NCBI GenBank assembly: GCA_002405915.1
Contig: DHMS01000002.1
Coordinates: 1-15,358 of the forward strand
Source of the DNA: Christensenella sp. UBA4636
GTDB lineage: Bacteria; Bacillota; Clostridia; Christensenellales; Borkfalkiaceae
Length of the DNA stretch: 15,358 nt
Direction of reading: 5' to 3'
Every line of letters begins with the position of its first letter. Positions within the stretch are counted from its first letter, which is position 1. The translations under genes and the position numbers were made by a program. This document shows positions 1 through 5,530 of this stretch, one piece after another. Under the pieces are notes generated by a model. It made no database searches. It was not told where the DNA came from and saw nothing but the letters and a program-made list of their open reading frames with translations.

Positions 1-21
1 AAATGCAACTTGCGACAGCCC

Positions 22-209
22 CGGCATTGCTTTCCGCTTCGCTCCAAGCAAAACACGAACTACCGAACGAAATGTTAATAAAGTGGCAAGGCTAAAATGT
101 GTTGCGACATCTGCAAAAAACAAGTCCATGTGTAAAGTTCGGTTAGTTCGATTCCGTGGAGCCGACATTGAAAAAAGACACCTACAAGAGGGCTAATTAT
201 ATATAATAA
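22..209 (-). repeat. Array unit 1 (left unit, incomplete)
   Basis: This unit matches the others from CGGCATTGC at 22 rightward but lacks the GC hairpin and tRNA-Glu fragment at its left end, where bases 1-21 are unrelated. The long stem pairs 56-68 with 137-150, with one bulged base. The small hairpin is 95-100 with 107-112. The acceptor-like GGCTCC (minus) lies within 155-163. The right end carries one arm and the A-tract of a terminator (GACACCTACAAGAGG), then an AT-rich palindrome-like stretch around 197-209. Confidence 0.75.
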
Positions 210-455
210 GGTGACTTCTACGAGAAAGCGGCGGACGGAGCCGCCGCGGCATTGCTTTTCGCTTCGCTCCAAGCAAAACACGAACTACCGAACGAAATGT
301 TAATAAAGTGGCAAGGCTAAAATGTGTTGCGACATCTGTAAAAAAACAAGTCAATGTGCAAAGTTCGATAGTTCGATTCCGTGGAGTCGACACAAAAAAA
401 CAGCACCCGTTGAGGGTACTGACAATAGGTAAAGATATATAATAAGGTATAAAAA
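210..455 (-). repeat. Array unit 2
   Basis: This unit begins with the tRNA-Glu 3'-end copy at 210-226 (T at base 8 instead of C). The GC hairpin pairs 228-234 with 241-247. The long stem pairs 281-293 with 363-375 and here has no bulge. One pair is C.A on the plus strand, which is G.U on the minus strand. The acceptor-like segment reads GACTCC on the minus strand instead of GGCTCC. The terminator-like hairpin at its right end has a different sequence from the other units (CAGCACCC, loop GTTGA, GGGTACTG) but still folds with one mismatch. Confidence 0.75.
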
Positions 456-677
456 GGTGACTTCTACGAGAAAGCGGCGAATAATTCGCCGCGGCATTGC
501 TTATCGCTTAGCTTCAAGCAAAACACGAACTACCGAACGAAATGTTAATAAAGTGGCAAGGCTAAAATGTGTTGCGACATCTGCAAAAAACAAGCCCGTG
601 TGTAAAGTTCGGTTAGTTCGATTCCGTGGAGCCGACATTGAAAAAAGACACCTACAAGAGGGTTAATTATATAATAA
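456..677 (-). repeat. Array unit 3
   Basis: This unit begins with the tRNA-Glu 3'-end copy at 456-472. The GC hairpin has different bases but an 8-bp perfect stem: GCGGCGAA (474-481) with TTCGCCGC (485-492). The long stem pairs 536-548 with 607-620, with one bulge. The right end repeats the half-terminator seen in unit 1. Confidence 0.75.
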
Positions 678-897
678 GGTGACTCCTACGAGAAAGCGGC
701 GGGTAAAGCCGCCGCGGCATTGCTTTCCGCTTTGCTCCAAGCAAAACACGAACTACCGAACGAAATATTGATAAGGCGGCAAAGTAGAGATTTGTTGCAA
801 AATCTGCGGGAAATCAAGCCTCTGCTTCAAGTTCGGTTAGTTCGATTCCGTGGAGCCGACATAAAAAAAGACACCTACAAGAGGTGTCTTTTTTTAA
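678..897 (-). repeat. Array unit 4, adjacent to tRNA-Glu
   Basis: This unit begins with a 17/17 copy of the tRNA-Glu 3' end at 678-694. The GC hairpin pairs 696-702 with 709-715. The long stem pairs 749-761 with 831-844. The small hairpin is AGATTT (788-793) with AAATCT (800-805), fully paired where the other units have a wobble or mismatch. The acceptor-like helix 849-857 with 681-690 pairs at nine positions on the minus strand (one G.U) with a single bulged A. It is the only unit with an intact terminator, which lies just before tRNA-Glu. Confidence 0.75.
863..895 (-). terminator. Rho-independent terminator of the tRNA operon
   Basis: A perfect stem (AAAAAAAGACACCT with AGGTGTCTTTTTTT, loop ACAAG) starts two bases past the CCA end of tRNA-Glu. 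It is symmetrical and could work in both directions. Its natural role is to end the minus-strand fMet-Met-Glu transcript. Units 1 and 3 of the array keep only its left half (plus view). Confidence 0.9.
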
Positions 898-972
898 TGG
901 TGACTCCTACGAGAATCGAACTCGTGTTACCGCCGTGAAAGGGCGATGTCTTGACCGCTTGACCAAGGAGCC
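898..972 (-). tRNA. tRNA-Glu (UUC)
   Basis: On the minus strand the sequence starts GGCTCCTTGG and ends GGAGTCACCA. The acceptor GGCTCCT pairs with AGGAGTC. The anticodon loop CTTTCAC sits in a TCGCC/GGCGG stem and gives anticodon TTC. The T arm is ACGAG-TTCGATT-CTCGT. CCA is encoded. It is the last gene of a three-tRNA operon, and its 3' end is the sequence copied at every unit boundary of the neighbouring repeat array. Confidence 0.97.
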
Positions 973-979
973 ATATTTA

Positions 980-995
980 TTCGGTAAAAACCGAA
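980..995. other. Spacer hairpin between tRNA-Met and tRNA-Glu
   Basis: A perfect 6-bp stem (TTCGGT, loop AAAA, ACCGAA) lies in the spacer between two co-transcribed tRNAs and has no T-tract. It may be a landmark for RNase processing. Only the hairpin itself is visible. Confidence 0.5.
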
Positions 996-1011
996 AGTTC
1001 ATACCGAATTG

Positions 1012-1088
1012 TGGTAGCGGCGGTCAGATTCGAACCAACGACCTGCCGGGTATGAACCGGCCGCTATAACCAACTAAGCTACGCCGCC
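1012..1088 (-). tRNA. tRNA-Met (CAU), elongator
   Basis: On the minus strand it starts GGCGGCGTAGCTTAG and ends CGCCGCTACCA. The acceptor pairs seven positions (first pair G.U). The anticodon loop TTCATAC gives CAT. The loop and overall sequence match the Gram-positive elongator tRNA-Met type rather than tRNA-Ile2, which usually has CTCATAA and a different acceptor. The initiator features (unpaired first base, GGG/CCC anticodon stem) are absent. CCA is encoded. Confidence 0.93.
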
Positions 1089-1094
1089 ATATAT

Positions 1095-1118
1095 TCTTTC
1101 TTTATTCGCAAAGAAAGA
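1095..1118. other. Spacer hairpin between tRNA-fMet and tRNA-Met
   Basis: A perfect 9-bp stem (TCTTTCTTT, loop ATTCGC, AAAGAAAGA) fills the spacer between the first two tRNAs of the operon. No T-tract follows on the minus strand, so it is not an obvious terminator. A processing role is possible. Confidence 0.5.
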
Positions 1119-1127
1119 GAAAACGAA

Positions 1128-1205
<78 letters not shown>

Positions 1206-1241
1206 ATAAATGCACACGCGCTTTTCGTGTAGTGCTTAAGT

Positions 1242-1270
1242 ATTCTATATTATATCCGAGATTTTGTCAA
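1242..1270 (-). promoter_or_regulatory. Promoter of the tRNA operon
   Basis: On the minus strand, TTGACA (1270-1265), a 17-bp spacer and TAGAAT (1247-1242) form a near-consensus housekeeping sigma promoter facing tRNA-fMet. The predicted start is about 30 nt before the tRNA, a normal leader length for a stable-RNA operon. Confidence 0.85.
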
Positions 1271-1381
1271 CTAAAATTACGCCTTTTTTCGGAATTTTTT
1301 TCGAGCCGCGCAAAAAACTTGTTTTTGCCCGTTCAAGCATACTATATTTTATGCTTTTTGCCGCAAAAATTCCCGTATAAC

Positions 1382-1410
1382 TTGCTTTAAAAACGCTAAT
1401 ATGTTAAAAT
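1382..1410 (+). promoter_or_regulatory. Probable promoter of tilS-hpt
   Basis: TTGCTT (1382-1387), 17 bp, then TAAAAT (1405-1410), about 100 bp before the tilS start. Both boxes have four or five consensus bases and the spacing is ideal. The -35 box is the weaker part. Confidence 0.6.
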
Positions 1411-1509
1411 ATTATCGTAAATTTTTTCGGAAAGCGCAAACTAATAAAGCCCGAACTAAAAAAGCTAAAACTAACTTTGTGCCGCCCGAAAACGCTAAAA
1501 GGTGAAAAA

Positions 1510-2850
1510 ATGTTTCGTCCCGATTACAGCTTAATTAAAAAAGGAATGACCGTCGGAGTCGGCTACTCGGGCGGGGTCGATTCGTCCGTGCTTTTGCGCG
1601 ACCTTGCCGAAAAGCAAGAAAAGCTCGGCGTGAAAGTCGTGGCGATAAACATCGAACACGGCATTCGCGGCGAGATTTCCGTCGCGGACTCTTTGTTTTG
1701 CAAAATTCAATGCGAAAATTTAGATGTGCCGTTTTTCGGATATCAAGTAAATTGTCCGTCGTTTGCGGACAAAAACGGTTATTCGTTAGAGCAAGCCGCA
1801 CGCATTTTGCGCTACGAATGCTATTTTAAGGCTTTGAGCGACGGCGTGTGCGACGTTATCGCGCTTGCTCACCACATGTCGGACAACGCGGAAACGGTGC
1901 TTTTCAACGTGCTTCGCGGCTCGTCGGCAACGGGCGGAACCGGAATGAAAAAGCTCTCTTACGGCGGCAAAATCATAAGACCGCTTCTCGACGTTTCCAA
2001 GGCGGAAATTCTCGATTACGCAAACAAAAAGAAGATAGCTTACGTAGAGGACAAAACGAACTTAGACGTCGACTTCACGCGTAACGCGTTGCGTTTGGTA
2101 ATTATTCCGCCGATAAGACAAATTTTTCCGAAAGCCGAACGGGCGATAACGCGGTTTGCGGAAACGCTCGTGAGCGACGACGAATACCTTTATTCGCTTG
2201 CGGAAAAGGCTTTCAAAAAAGAGGGCGACAAATATTTTTTGCCGCTCGAAATCGCTTATCCCGTGTTTTCGCGCGCGGTTATTATAATATTGAAAGACTT
2301 AGGGGTTGAAAAGGACTATCAAAAAAGGCATGTCGACGCGGTTTACGCGCTCAAAGATAATTTTACCGGCAAAGAAATAACGCTTCCTAAGGGCGTGGTT
2401 GCCGTCAGAGAGAGTGAAAACGTCGTTCTGTATAAGCGCGAAAAAGGCTTCGATTGCGCCGAAGAAACGCCGTTTAAGCTCGGGAAAACGGTGTTCAAAG
2501 GCGTTGAAGTAATCGCCGAAAAGATACCCGAAAAAGATATCGACGAAAAGCAAATGAAAGCGGGCGGCGCGCTATACTTCGACCTCGACAAACTCCCCGA
2601 GGACTGCGTTTTAAGGACGAGAAAAACGGGCGACGAATATACTAAATTCGGCGGCGGAACGGTGAGTTTGAAAAAATATCTTACCGATTTGAAGCTTCCT
2701 AAAAGGGTAAAAGACCAAACTTTACTGATTGCGAAAGAAAAAATAGTATATTGCGTGCTTGAAAAAGATATTTCGGGGCTTGTTAAGATTGACAAAGGCA
2801 CGAAAAATATCGTAAAATTATATACACGTCACGTTCAGAATAACGATTAA
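1510..2850 (+). CDS. tilS: tRNA(Ile)-lysidine synthase
   Basis: The enzyme converts the wobble C of the CAU anticodon of minor tRNA-Ile to lysidine, using ATP and lysine, so that the tRNA reads AUA and is charged with isoleucine. It is cytoplasmic and essential in most bacteria. The 446-residue product has the N-type ATP pyrophosphatase P-loop SGGVDSS at residues 20-26, the INIEHGIRG stretch of the family soon after, and the C-terminal TilS domain from about residue 369 (RTRKTGD) with the KKYLTDLKLP segment. Length is normal for the full multi-domain form. I chose ATG at 1510 because AAAGGTG lies six bases ahead; the frame is also open from a TTG at 1477 without a good ribosome site. It is followed by hpt after 20 bp, the standard Bacillota pairing. 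It sits beside two CAU tRNAs, but neither is its expected substrate. Confidence 0.96.
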   Translation: MFRPDYSLIKKGMTVGVGYSGGVDSSVLLRDLAEKQEKLGVKVVAINIEHGIRGEISVADSLFCKIQCENLDVPFFGYQVNCPSFADKNGYSLEQAARILRYECYFKALSDGVCDVIALAHHMSDNAETVLFNVLRGSSATGGTGMKKLSYGGKIIRPLLDVSKAEILDYANKKKIAYVEDKTNLDVDFTRNALRLVIIPPIRQIFPKAERAITRFAETLVSDDEYLYSLAEKAFKKEGDKYFLPLEIAYPVFSRAVIIILKDLGVEKDYQKRHVDAVYALKDNFTGKEITLPKGVVAVRESENVVLYKREKGFDCAEETPFKLGKTVFKGVEVIAEKIPEKDIDEKQMKAGGALYFDLDKLPEDCVLRTRKTGDEYTKFGGGTVSLKKYLTDLKLPKRVKDQTLLIAKEKIVYCVLEKDISGLVKIDKGTKNIVKLYTRHVQNND

Positions 2851-2870
2851 ATTCACGGAGATAACGAAAA

Positions 2871-3416
2871 ATGGAAAATATGTACAACGACCTTGCTAAA
2901 ATCCTTATAAGCAAAGAAGAAATCGCAAAACGCATAAAGGAACTTGCGGCTAAGCTCGACGAAGACTACTGCGGCAAACGCCCGCTTATGGTCTGCATTT
3001 TAAAGGGCAGCACGATGTTTTACGCCGACCTTTTGAGAGCGATGACTATTCCGCTCGAAATGGACTTTATGGCGATTTCAAGTTACGGCAACAAGACTAA
3101 ATCTTCGGGCGAAGTCAGAATGATTAAGGACCTTGACAGAAGCATCGAAGGCAGACATCTCGTTATCGTCGAAGATATCGTCGACAGCGGCTACACGCTT
3201 TCGTATCTTAAAAGAATGCTCAATTCCCGTCACCCGGAATCTGTCAAAATCTGCACGCTTTTAGACAAGTTCGAATGCCGCGAAGTGCCGCTCGAACCCG
3301 ATTACAAAGGCTTCGACATAGGCAACGAATTCGTCGTAGGCTATGGTCTCGACTATGCGGAAAAATACCGCAATCTGCCCGAAATAGGTATTTTGAAAGA
3401 AGAAATTTACAGTTAA
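2871..3416 (+). CDS. hpt: Hypoxanthine phosphoribosyltransferase
   Basis: This purine-salvage enzyme transfers the phosphoribosyl group from PRPP to hypoxanthine (and usually guanine), giving IMP or GMP in the cytoplasm. The 181-residue product is the normal length. The type I PRTase PRPP-binding motif is VIVEDIVDSGYTL (98-110, acidic pair E101-D102). The flexible loop SSYGNKTKSSGEV (about 70-82) and the C-terminal VVGYGLDYAEKYRNLP signature are both intact. GGAG lies ten bases before the ATG; a second ATG three codons in is possible but less well placed. It is co-transcribed with tilS. The ftsH gene that often follows in Bacillota is absent here. Confidence 0.96.
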   Translation: MENMYNDLAKILISKEEIAKRIKELAAKLDEDYCGKRPLMVCILKGSTMFYADLLRAMTIPLEMDFMAISSYGNKTKSSGEVRMIKDLDRSIEGRHLVIVEDIVDSGYTLSYLKRMLNSRHPESVKICTLLDKFECREVPLEPDYKGFDIGNEFVVGYGLDYAEKYRNLPEIGILKEEIYS

Positions 3417-3432
3417 AGTTATCGTAAAATTT

Positions 3433-3460
3433 ACCGCGGGGCAGGTCGCTTCGCGGTTTT
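3433..3460 (+). terminator. Weak terminator after hpt
   Basis: ACCGCG (3433-3438) pairs with CGCGGT (3452-3457) over a 13-base loop, followed by TTTT. The T-tract is short, so some read-through into the exchanger gene is likely. Confidence 0.4.
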
Positions 3461-3515
3461 GTAACCGTCGACTAACGTTTTTTTCGGCTGTTACGGAAGA
3501 ATTCAAAAGAAAATT

Positions 3516-4568
3516 ATGGAAATATTTTTGACTTATTTATTGTTCGCTGTAGGCGTAGTGCTTATCGTAAAGGGCGGCGACTGGTTTGTGGACGGCGCGG
3601 TCTGGGTTGCGGAAGTAACCAAAATCCCCAAGTTCATAATCGGCGCGACCGTCATAAGCCTTGCCACGACCTTGCCGGAAGTAATCGTTTCGTCGCTTGC
3701 GGCGGCGGAAGGACATTCGATACTCGTATCGGGCGTAGGCGATTATATTGCCGCTTCGCAGGAAAAAGTCGGTATGGCTATCGGCAACGGCATAGGCTCG
3801 GTTATCTGCAACACCGCGCTCATTCTTGCGATAAGCGTCGTTTTTATGCCCATAGCGGTCGAAAGAAAATCTTTCGCGCCAAAGGCGGTTTTGCTTTTTG
3901 TCGCGGTGACGACGCTCTTTTTGTTCTCGCTCGGCGGCTGCGTTTCGGTGTGGGGAGCAATCGTGTTGATTATCATTTTCGCCGCGTACATTTTTGAAAA
4001 CGTTCGCTCGGCTAAGCGCGAAGCACTCAAAAAGCCCGATGGCGAAGAAACGGAAGAACGCCCCGCTACCGATAAAAAATCTGTCGTTATCAATATTTTA
4101 AAGGTAATCGTAGGGGCGGCGGGCATCGTTTTCGGCTCGCAACTGCTTGTCGATAACGCAAGCAAAATCGCTTCTTCATGGGGCGTTTCGGAAGCGGTAA
4201 TCGGCGTAACGATTGTCGCGGTAGGAACTTCTCTCCCGGAACTCATAACGGCGGTAACGTCCGTTATCAAAAAGCAAACGTCGATGTCGGTCGGCAACGT
4301 AATCGGCGCGAACGTAATAGACACCACGCTCATTTTAGCCGTTTGTTCCTTCATTTACGGCGGCAATCTCCCCGTGTCGAAAATGAACATTTATCTCGAC
4401 TTCCCCGTCGCGATAATAGTGACTCTCCTTGCCGCCGTGCCGACGATAATAAACAAAAAGTTTTCCCGTTGGCAAGGTGCGACTTTGCTCGTCGTTTATA
4501 TAGCCTACCTCTTAACGGTAACGCTTTTTGCGGACAAGTATCTCGCTCTCTTCGGCGTAATCGCGTAA
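3516..4568 (+). CDS. CaCA-family cation (Na+/Ca2+-type) antiporter
   Basis: This 350-residue inner-membrane exchanger has two alpha-repeats in inverted topology. Repeat 1 is GATVISLATTLPEVIVS (about 43-59) continued by GNGIGSVICNTALIL (about 90-105). Repeat 2 is GVTIVAVGTSLPELITAV (about 210-227) followed by GNVIGANVIDTTLIL (about 240-254). The two conserved acidic residues (E55 and E222) that bind the cation in this family are present. About ten hydrophobic segments surround a charged cytoplasmic loop (about 165-190). Repeat 1 has ATTLPE instead of the usual GTSxPE and an extra stretch of about 20 residues (about 67-86) between its two halves. The ribosome site is weak (ACGGAAG is too far from the ATG). 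Family is clear; the ion exchanged cannot be read from sequence. Confidence 0.88.
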   Translation: MEIFLTYLLFAVGVVLIVKGGDWFVDGAVWVAEVTKIPKFIIGATVISLATTLPEVIVSSLAAAEGHSILVSGVGDYIAASQEKVGMAIGNGIGSVICNTALILAISVVFMPIAVERKSFAPKAVLLFVAVTTLFLFSLGGCVSVWGAIVLIIIFAAYIFENVRSAKREALKKPDGEETEERPATDKKSVVINILKVIVGAAGIVFGSQLLVDNASKIASSWGVSEAVIGVTIVAVGTSLPELITAVTSVIKKQTSMSVGNVIGANVIDTTLILAVCSFIYGGNLPVSKMNIYLDFPVAIIVTLLAAVPTIINKKFSRWQGATLLVVYIAYLLTVTLFADKYLALFGVIA

Positions 4569-4611
4569 AAATCGAAGAGGCGTTCAAGCCTAAAAATCGC
4601 GAAAAGTCGCG

Positions 4612-4627
4612 CTATAAGTCGATTATC
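4612..4627. repeat. Dispersed 16-base motif, copy 1
   Basis: CTATAAGTCGATTATC lies 44 bp after the exchanger stop codon. Identical copies occur at 11410-11425 and 14339-14354, all intergenic. The core ATAA-N5-TTAT is a loose dyad. Confidence 0.8.
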
Positions 4628-4646
4628 GATAAAAACTAAGTATTTT

Positions 4647-4682
4647 ATCCCCGTTCGAGTATGCCTTGAGCGGGGATTTTTT
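4647..4682 (+). terminator. Terminator after the antiporter gene
   Basis: ATCCCCG (4647-4653) pairs with CGGGGAT (4671-4677), followed by a six-base T run. It isolates the antiporter transcript from the downstream two-component operon. Confidence 0.85.
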
Positions 4683-4688
4683 GCACGT

Positions 4689-4703
4689 AAAGTTCGAGTA
4701 TGC
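4689..4703 (+). promoter_or_regulatory. Possible LytTR-type site upstream of the two-component operon
   Basis: AAAGTTCGAGTATGC resembles the repeats before the 6886 promoter (AAAGTTTGAG), and GTTCGAGTATGC is repeated exactly 39 bp upstream at 4653-4664, inside the terminator loop. It lies about 60 bp before the -35 box. If it binds the adjacent regulator the operon would be autoregulated. This is inference from similarity only. Confidence 0.3.
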
Positions 4704-4761
4704 GTTAAAAATAACGCGTTTTCGGGTTATGAAATTTTTTTAAAAACTTACCTTTCAACGC

Positions 4762-4791
4762 TTGCAAAACGATATCGATGTGTGTTATTAT
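4762..4791 (+). promoter_or_regulatory. Promoter of the two-component operon
   Basis: TTGCAA (4762-4767), an 18-bp spacer and TATTAT (4786-4791), about 27 bp before the regulator start codon. Positions are right and both boxes are close to consensus. Confidence 0.6.
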
Positions 4792-4817
4792 CAAAAAAAA
4801 TAAGAGGGGTTAAAGCA

Positions 4818-5528
4818 ATGAACGTAGCTATCGTGGAAGACGACGCCGAGTACGCAAAAAGAATGGAAGATTTTCTCAGTAGATACGCAAAAGAGCATGA
4901 CTGCGCGTTTTCCGTTTCTAAATATTCGAGCGGCGACGCTTTTTTATTCGATTGTCGAAAACGCTTCGATATAGTTTTTATGGACATCGATATGCCGGGG
5001 CTTAACGGCATAGAAACCGCAAAAAGAATGCGCGAATACGACGAAACCGTTTGTCTTATTTTCGTGACTAACCTTACGCAGTTCGCTTTGAAGGGGTATG
5101 AAGTTTCGGCAAAATACTATATCGTAAAACCGCTTGAATATTTCGATTTTGCGTTTAAAATGGAAAAAGCCGTATGGCAATGCGCAGAACGCGAAGCGAA
5201 AATTTTTATAGACAAATCGGACGGCGGTTACGCTTTAAAGGCTTACGACGTATATTATGTGGAATCCATAGGGCATAAGCTCGTCTATCATACGCGCCTC
5301 GGGAACGTTTTCGTCTGGAATAAATCGCTCAAAGATTTGGAAAAGTTGCCGGAGTATAAAAACTTCTTGCGTTCGTCGGAATCGTATTTCGTCAACTTGG
5401 CTCATGTTAAGGATATAAACGGAAACGAAGTAACGGTAGCAAGCGAAAAACTCCCCGTGAGCCGTTCGAAAAAGAAAGCTTTTATAGAAGGTTGTAAAGA
5501 ATTTTTGCGCGCGGGGAGGCTAAACTAA
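4818..5528 (+). CDS. LytTR-family response regulator
   Basis: This 236-residue cytoplasmic transcription regulator has a receiver domain (about 1-120) and a LytTR DNA-binding domain (about 135-230). The receiver shows the acidic pocket D8-D9, the phosphoacceptor D56 in FMDIDMPG, and the switch lysine in YIVKPLEY. The LytTR part includes YYVESIGHKLVYHT and the conserved FLRSSESYFVNLAHV stretch. LytTR regulators (AgrA, ComE, VirR types) usually bind two direct repeats about two helical turns apart and activate transcription. ATG at 4818 follows AGAGGGG by eight bases; the upstream in-frame ATG at 4782 lies across the -10 box and is rejected. The sensor kinase starts two bases after its stop. 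Likely targets are the next operon and perhaps its own promoter. Confidence 0.93.
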   Translation: MNVAIVEDDAEYAKRMEDFLSRYAKEHDCAFSVSKYSSGDAFLFDCRKRFDIVFMDIDMPGLNGIETAKRMREYDETVCLIFVTNLTQFALKGYEVSAKYYIVKPLEYFDFAFKMEKAVWQCAEREAKIFIDKSDGGYALKAYDVYYVESIGHKLVYHTRLGNVFVWNKSLKDLEKLPEYKNFLRSSESYFVNLAHVKDINGNEVTVASEKLPVSRSKKKAFIEGCKEFLRAGRLN

Positions 5529-5530
5529 AA

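Larger units (their letters stand above)
22..897 (-). repeat. Tandem array of tRNA-Glu-bounded structured repeats
   Basis: Four related units of about 220-250 bp follow one another directly. A common landmark (CACGAAC) starts at 54, 279, 534 and 747. Units 2-4 begin (plus coordinates) with GGTGACTYCTACGAGAA at 210, 456 and 678, and the same 17 bases form the 3' end of tRNA-Glu at 899-915. Read on the minus strand, each unit runs: acceptor-like GGCTCC; long-stem arm; small hairpin; second long-stem arm; TTGCTT/AAGCAA stem; GC-rich hairpin; CTCGTAGGAGTCACC. Stem arms vary between units but keep pairing. No convincing ORF, integrase or transposase lies inside. Function is unknown. The array may be a tRNA-derived RNA family, a set of stacked non-autonomous insertions at the tRNA 3' end, or a simple tandem duplication of a structured spacer. 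That it is a repeat is certain; that it is an RNA is inference. Confidence 0.85.
1206..1509. other. Divergent intergenic region between the tRNA operon and tilS
   Basis: This AT-rich gap holds the two outward-facing promoters listed separately. A hairpin at 1335-1356 (AAGCATA with TATGCTT) is followed by a short T-run but has no gene before it on that strand. I see no ORF of note. Confidence 0.6.

Noticed and set aside
137..163. GTTCGATTCC-like T-arm, suggesting a plus-strand tRNA in each array unit
   Set aside because: No T stem, D arm or anticodon arm can be drawn around it; the bases are one arm of the long-range stem found in all four units.
1..897. CRISPR array
   Set aside because: Units are about 220-250 bp with similarity throughout, not short repeats with unique spacers, and no cas gene is present.
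1..897. tmRNA, ROOL or GOLLD RNA
   Set aside because: No tag-peptide frame or tmRNA T-arm is seen, and the unit size is well below the ROOL and GOLLD sizes I know, although those can also lie near tRNAs.
457..1069. Short plus-strand ORFs across the repeat array and tRNAs
   Set aside because: They follow repeated non-coding sequence and cross tRNA genes and the terminator; no ribosome sites and no protein-like composition.
1012..1088. tRNA-Ile2 (CAU) as TilS substrate
   Set aside because: The anticodon loop TTCATAC and the acceptor match elongator tRNA-Met of Gram-positives, not the Ile2 type.
1477..1509. TTG start for tilS, 11 codons upstream
   Set aside because: No ribosome site precedes it, while AAAGGTG sits correctly before ATG 1510 and the family starts near there.
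4178..4639. Plus-strand ORF overlapping the antiporter end
   Set aside because: An Arg/His-rich shadow frame inside the antiporter gene, running into the intergenic repeat.
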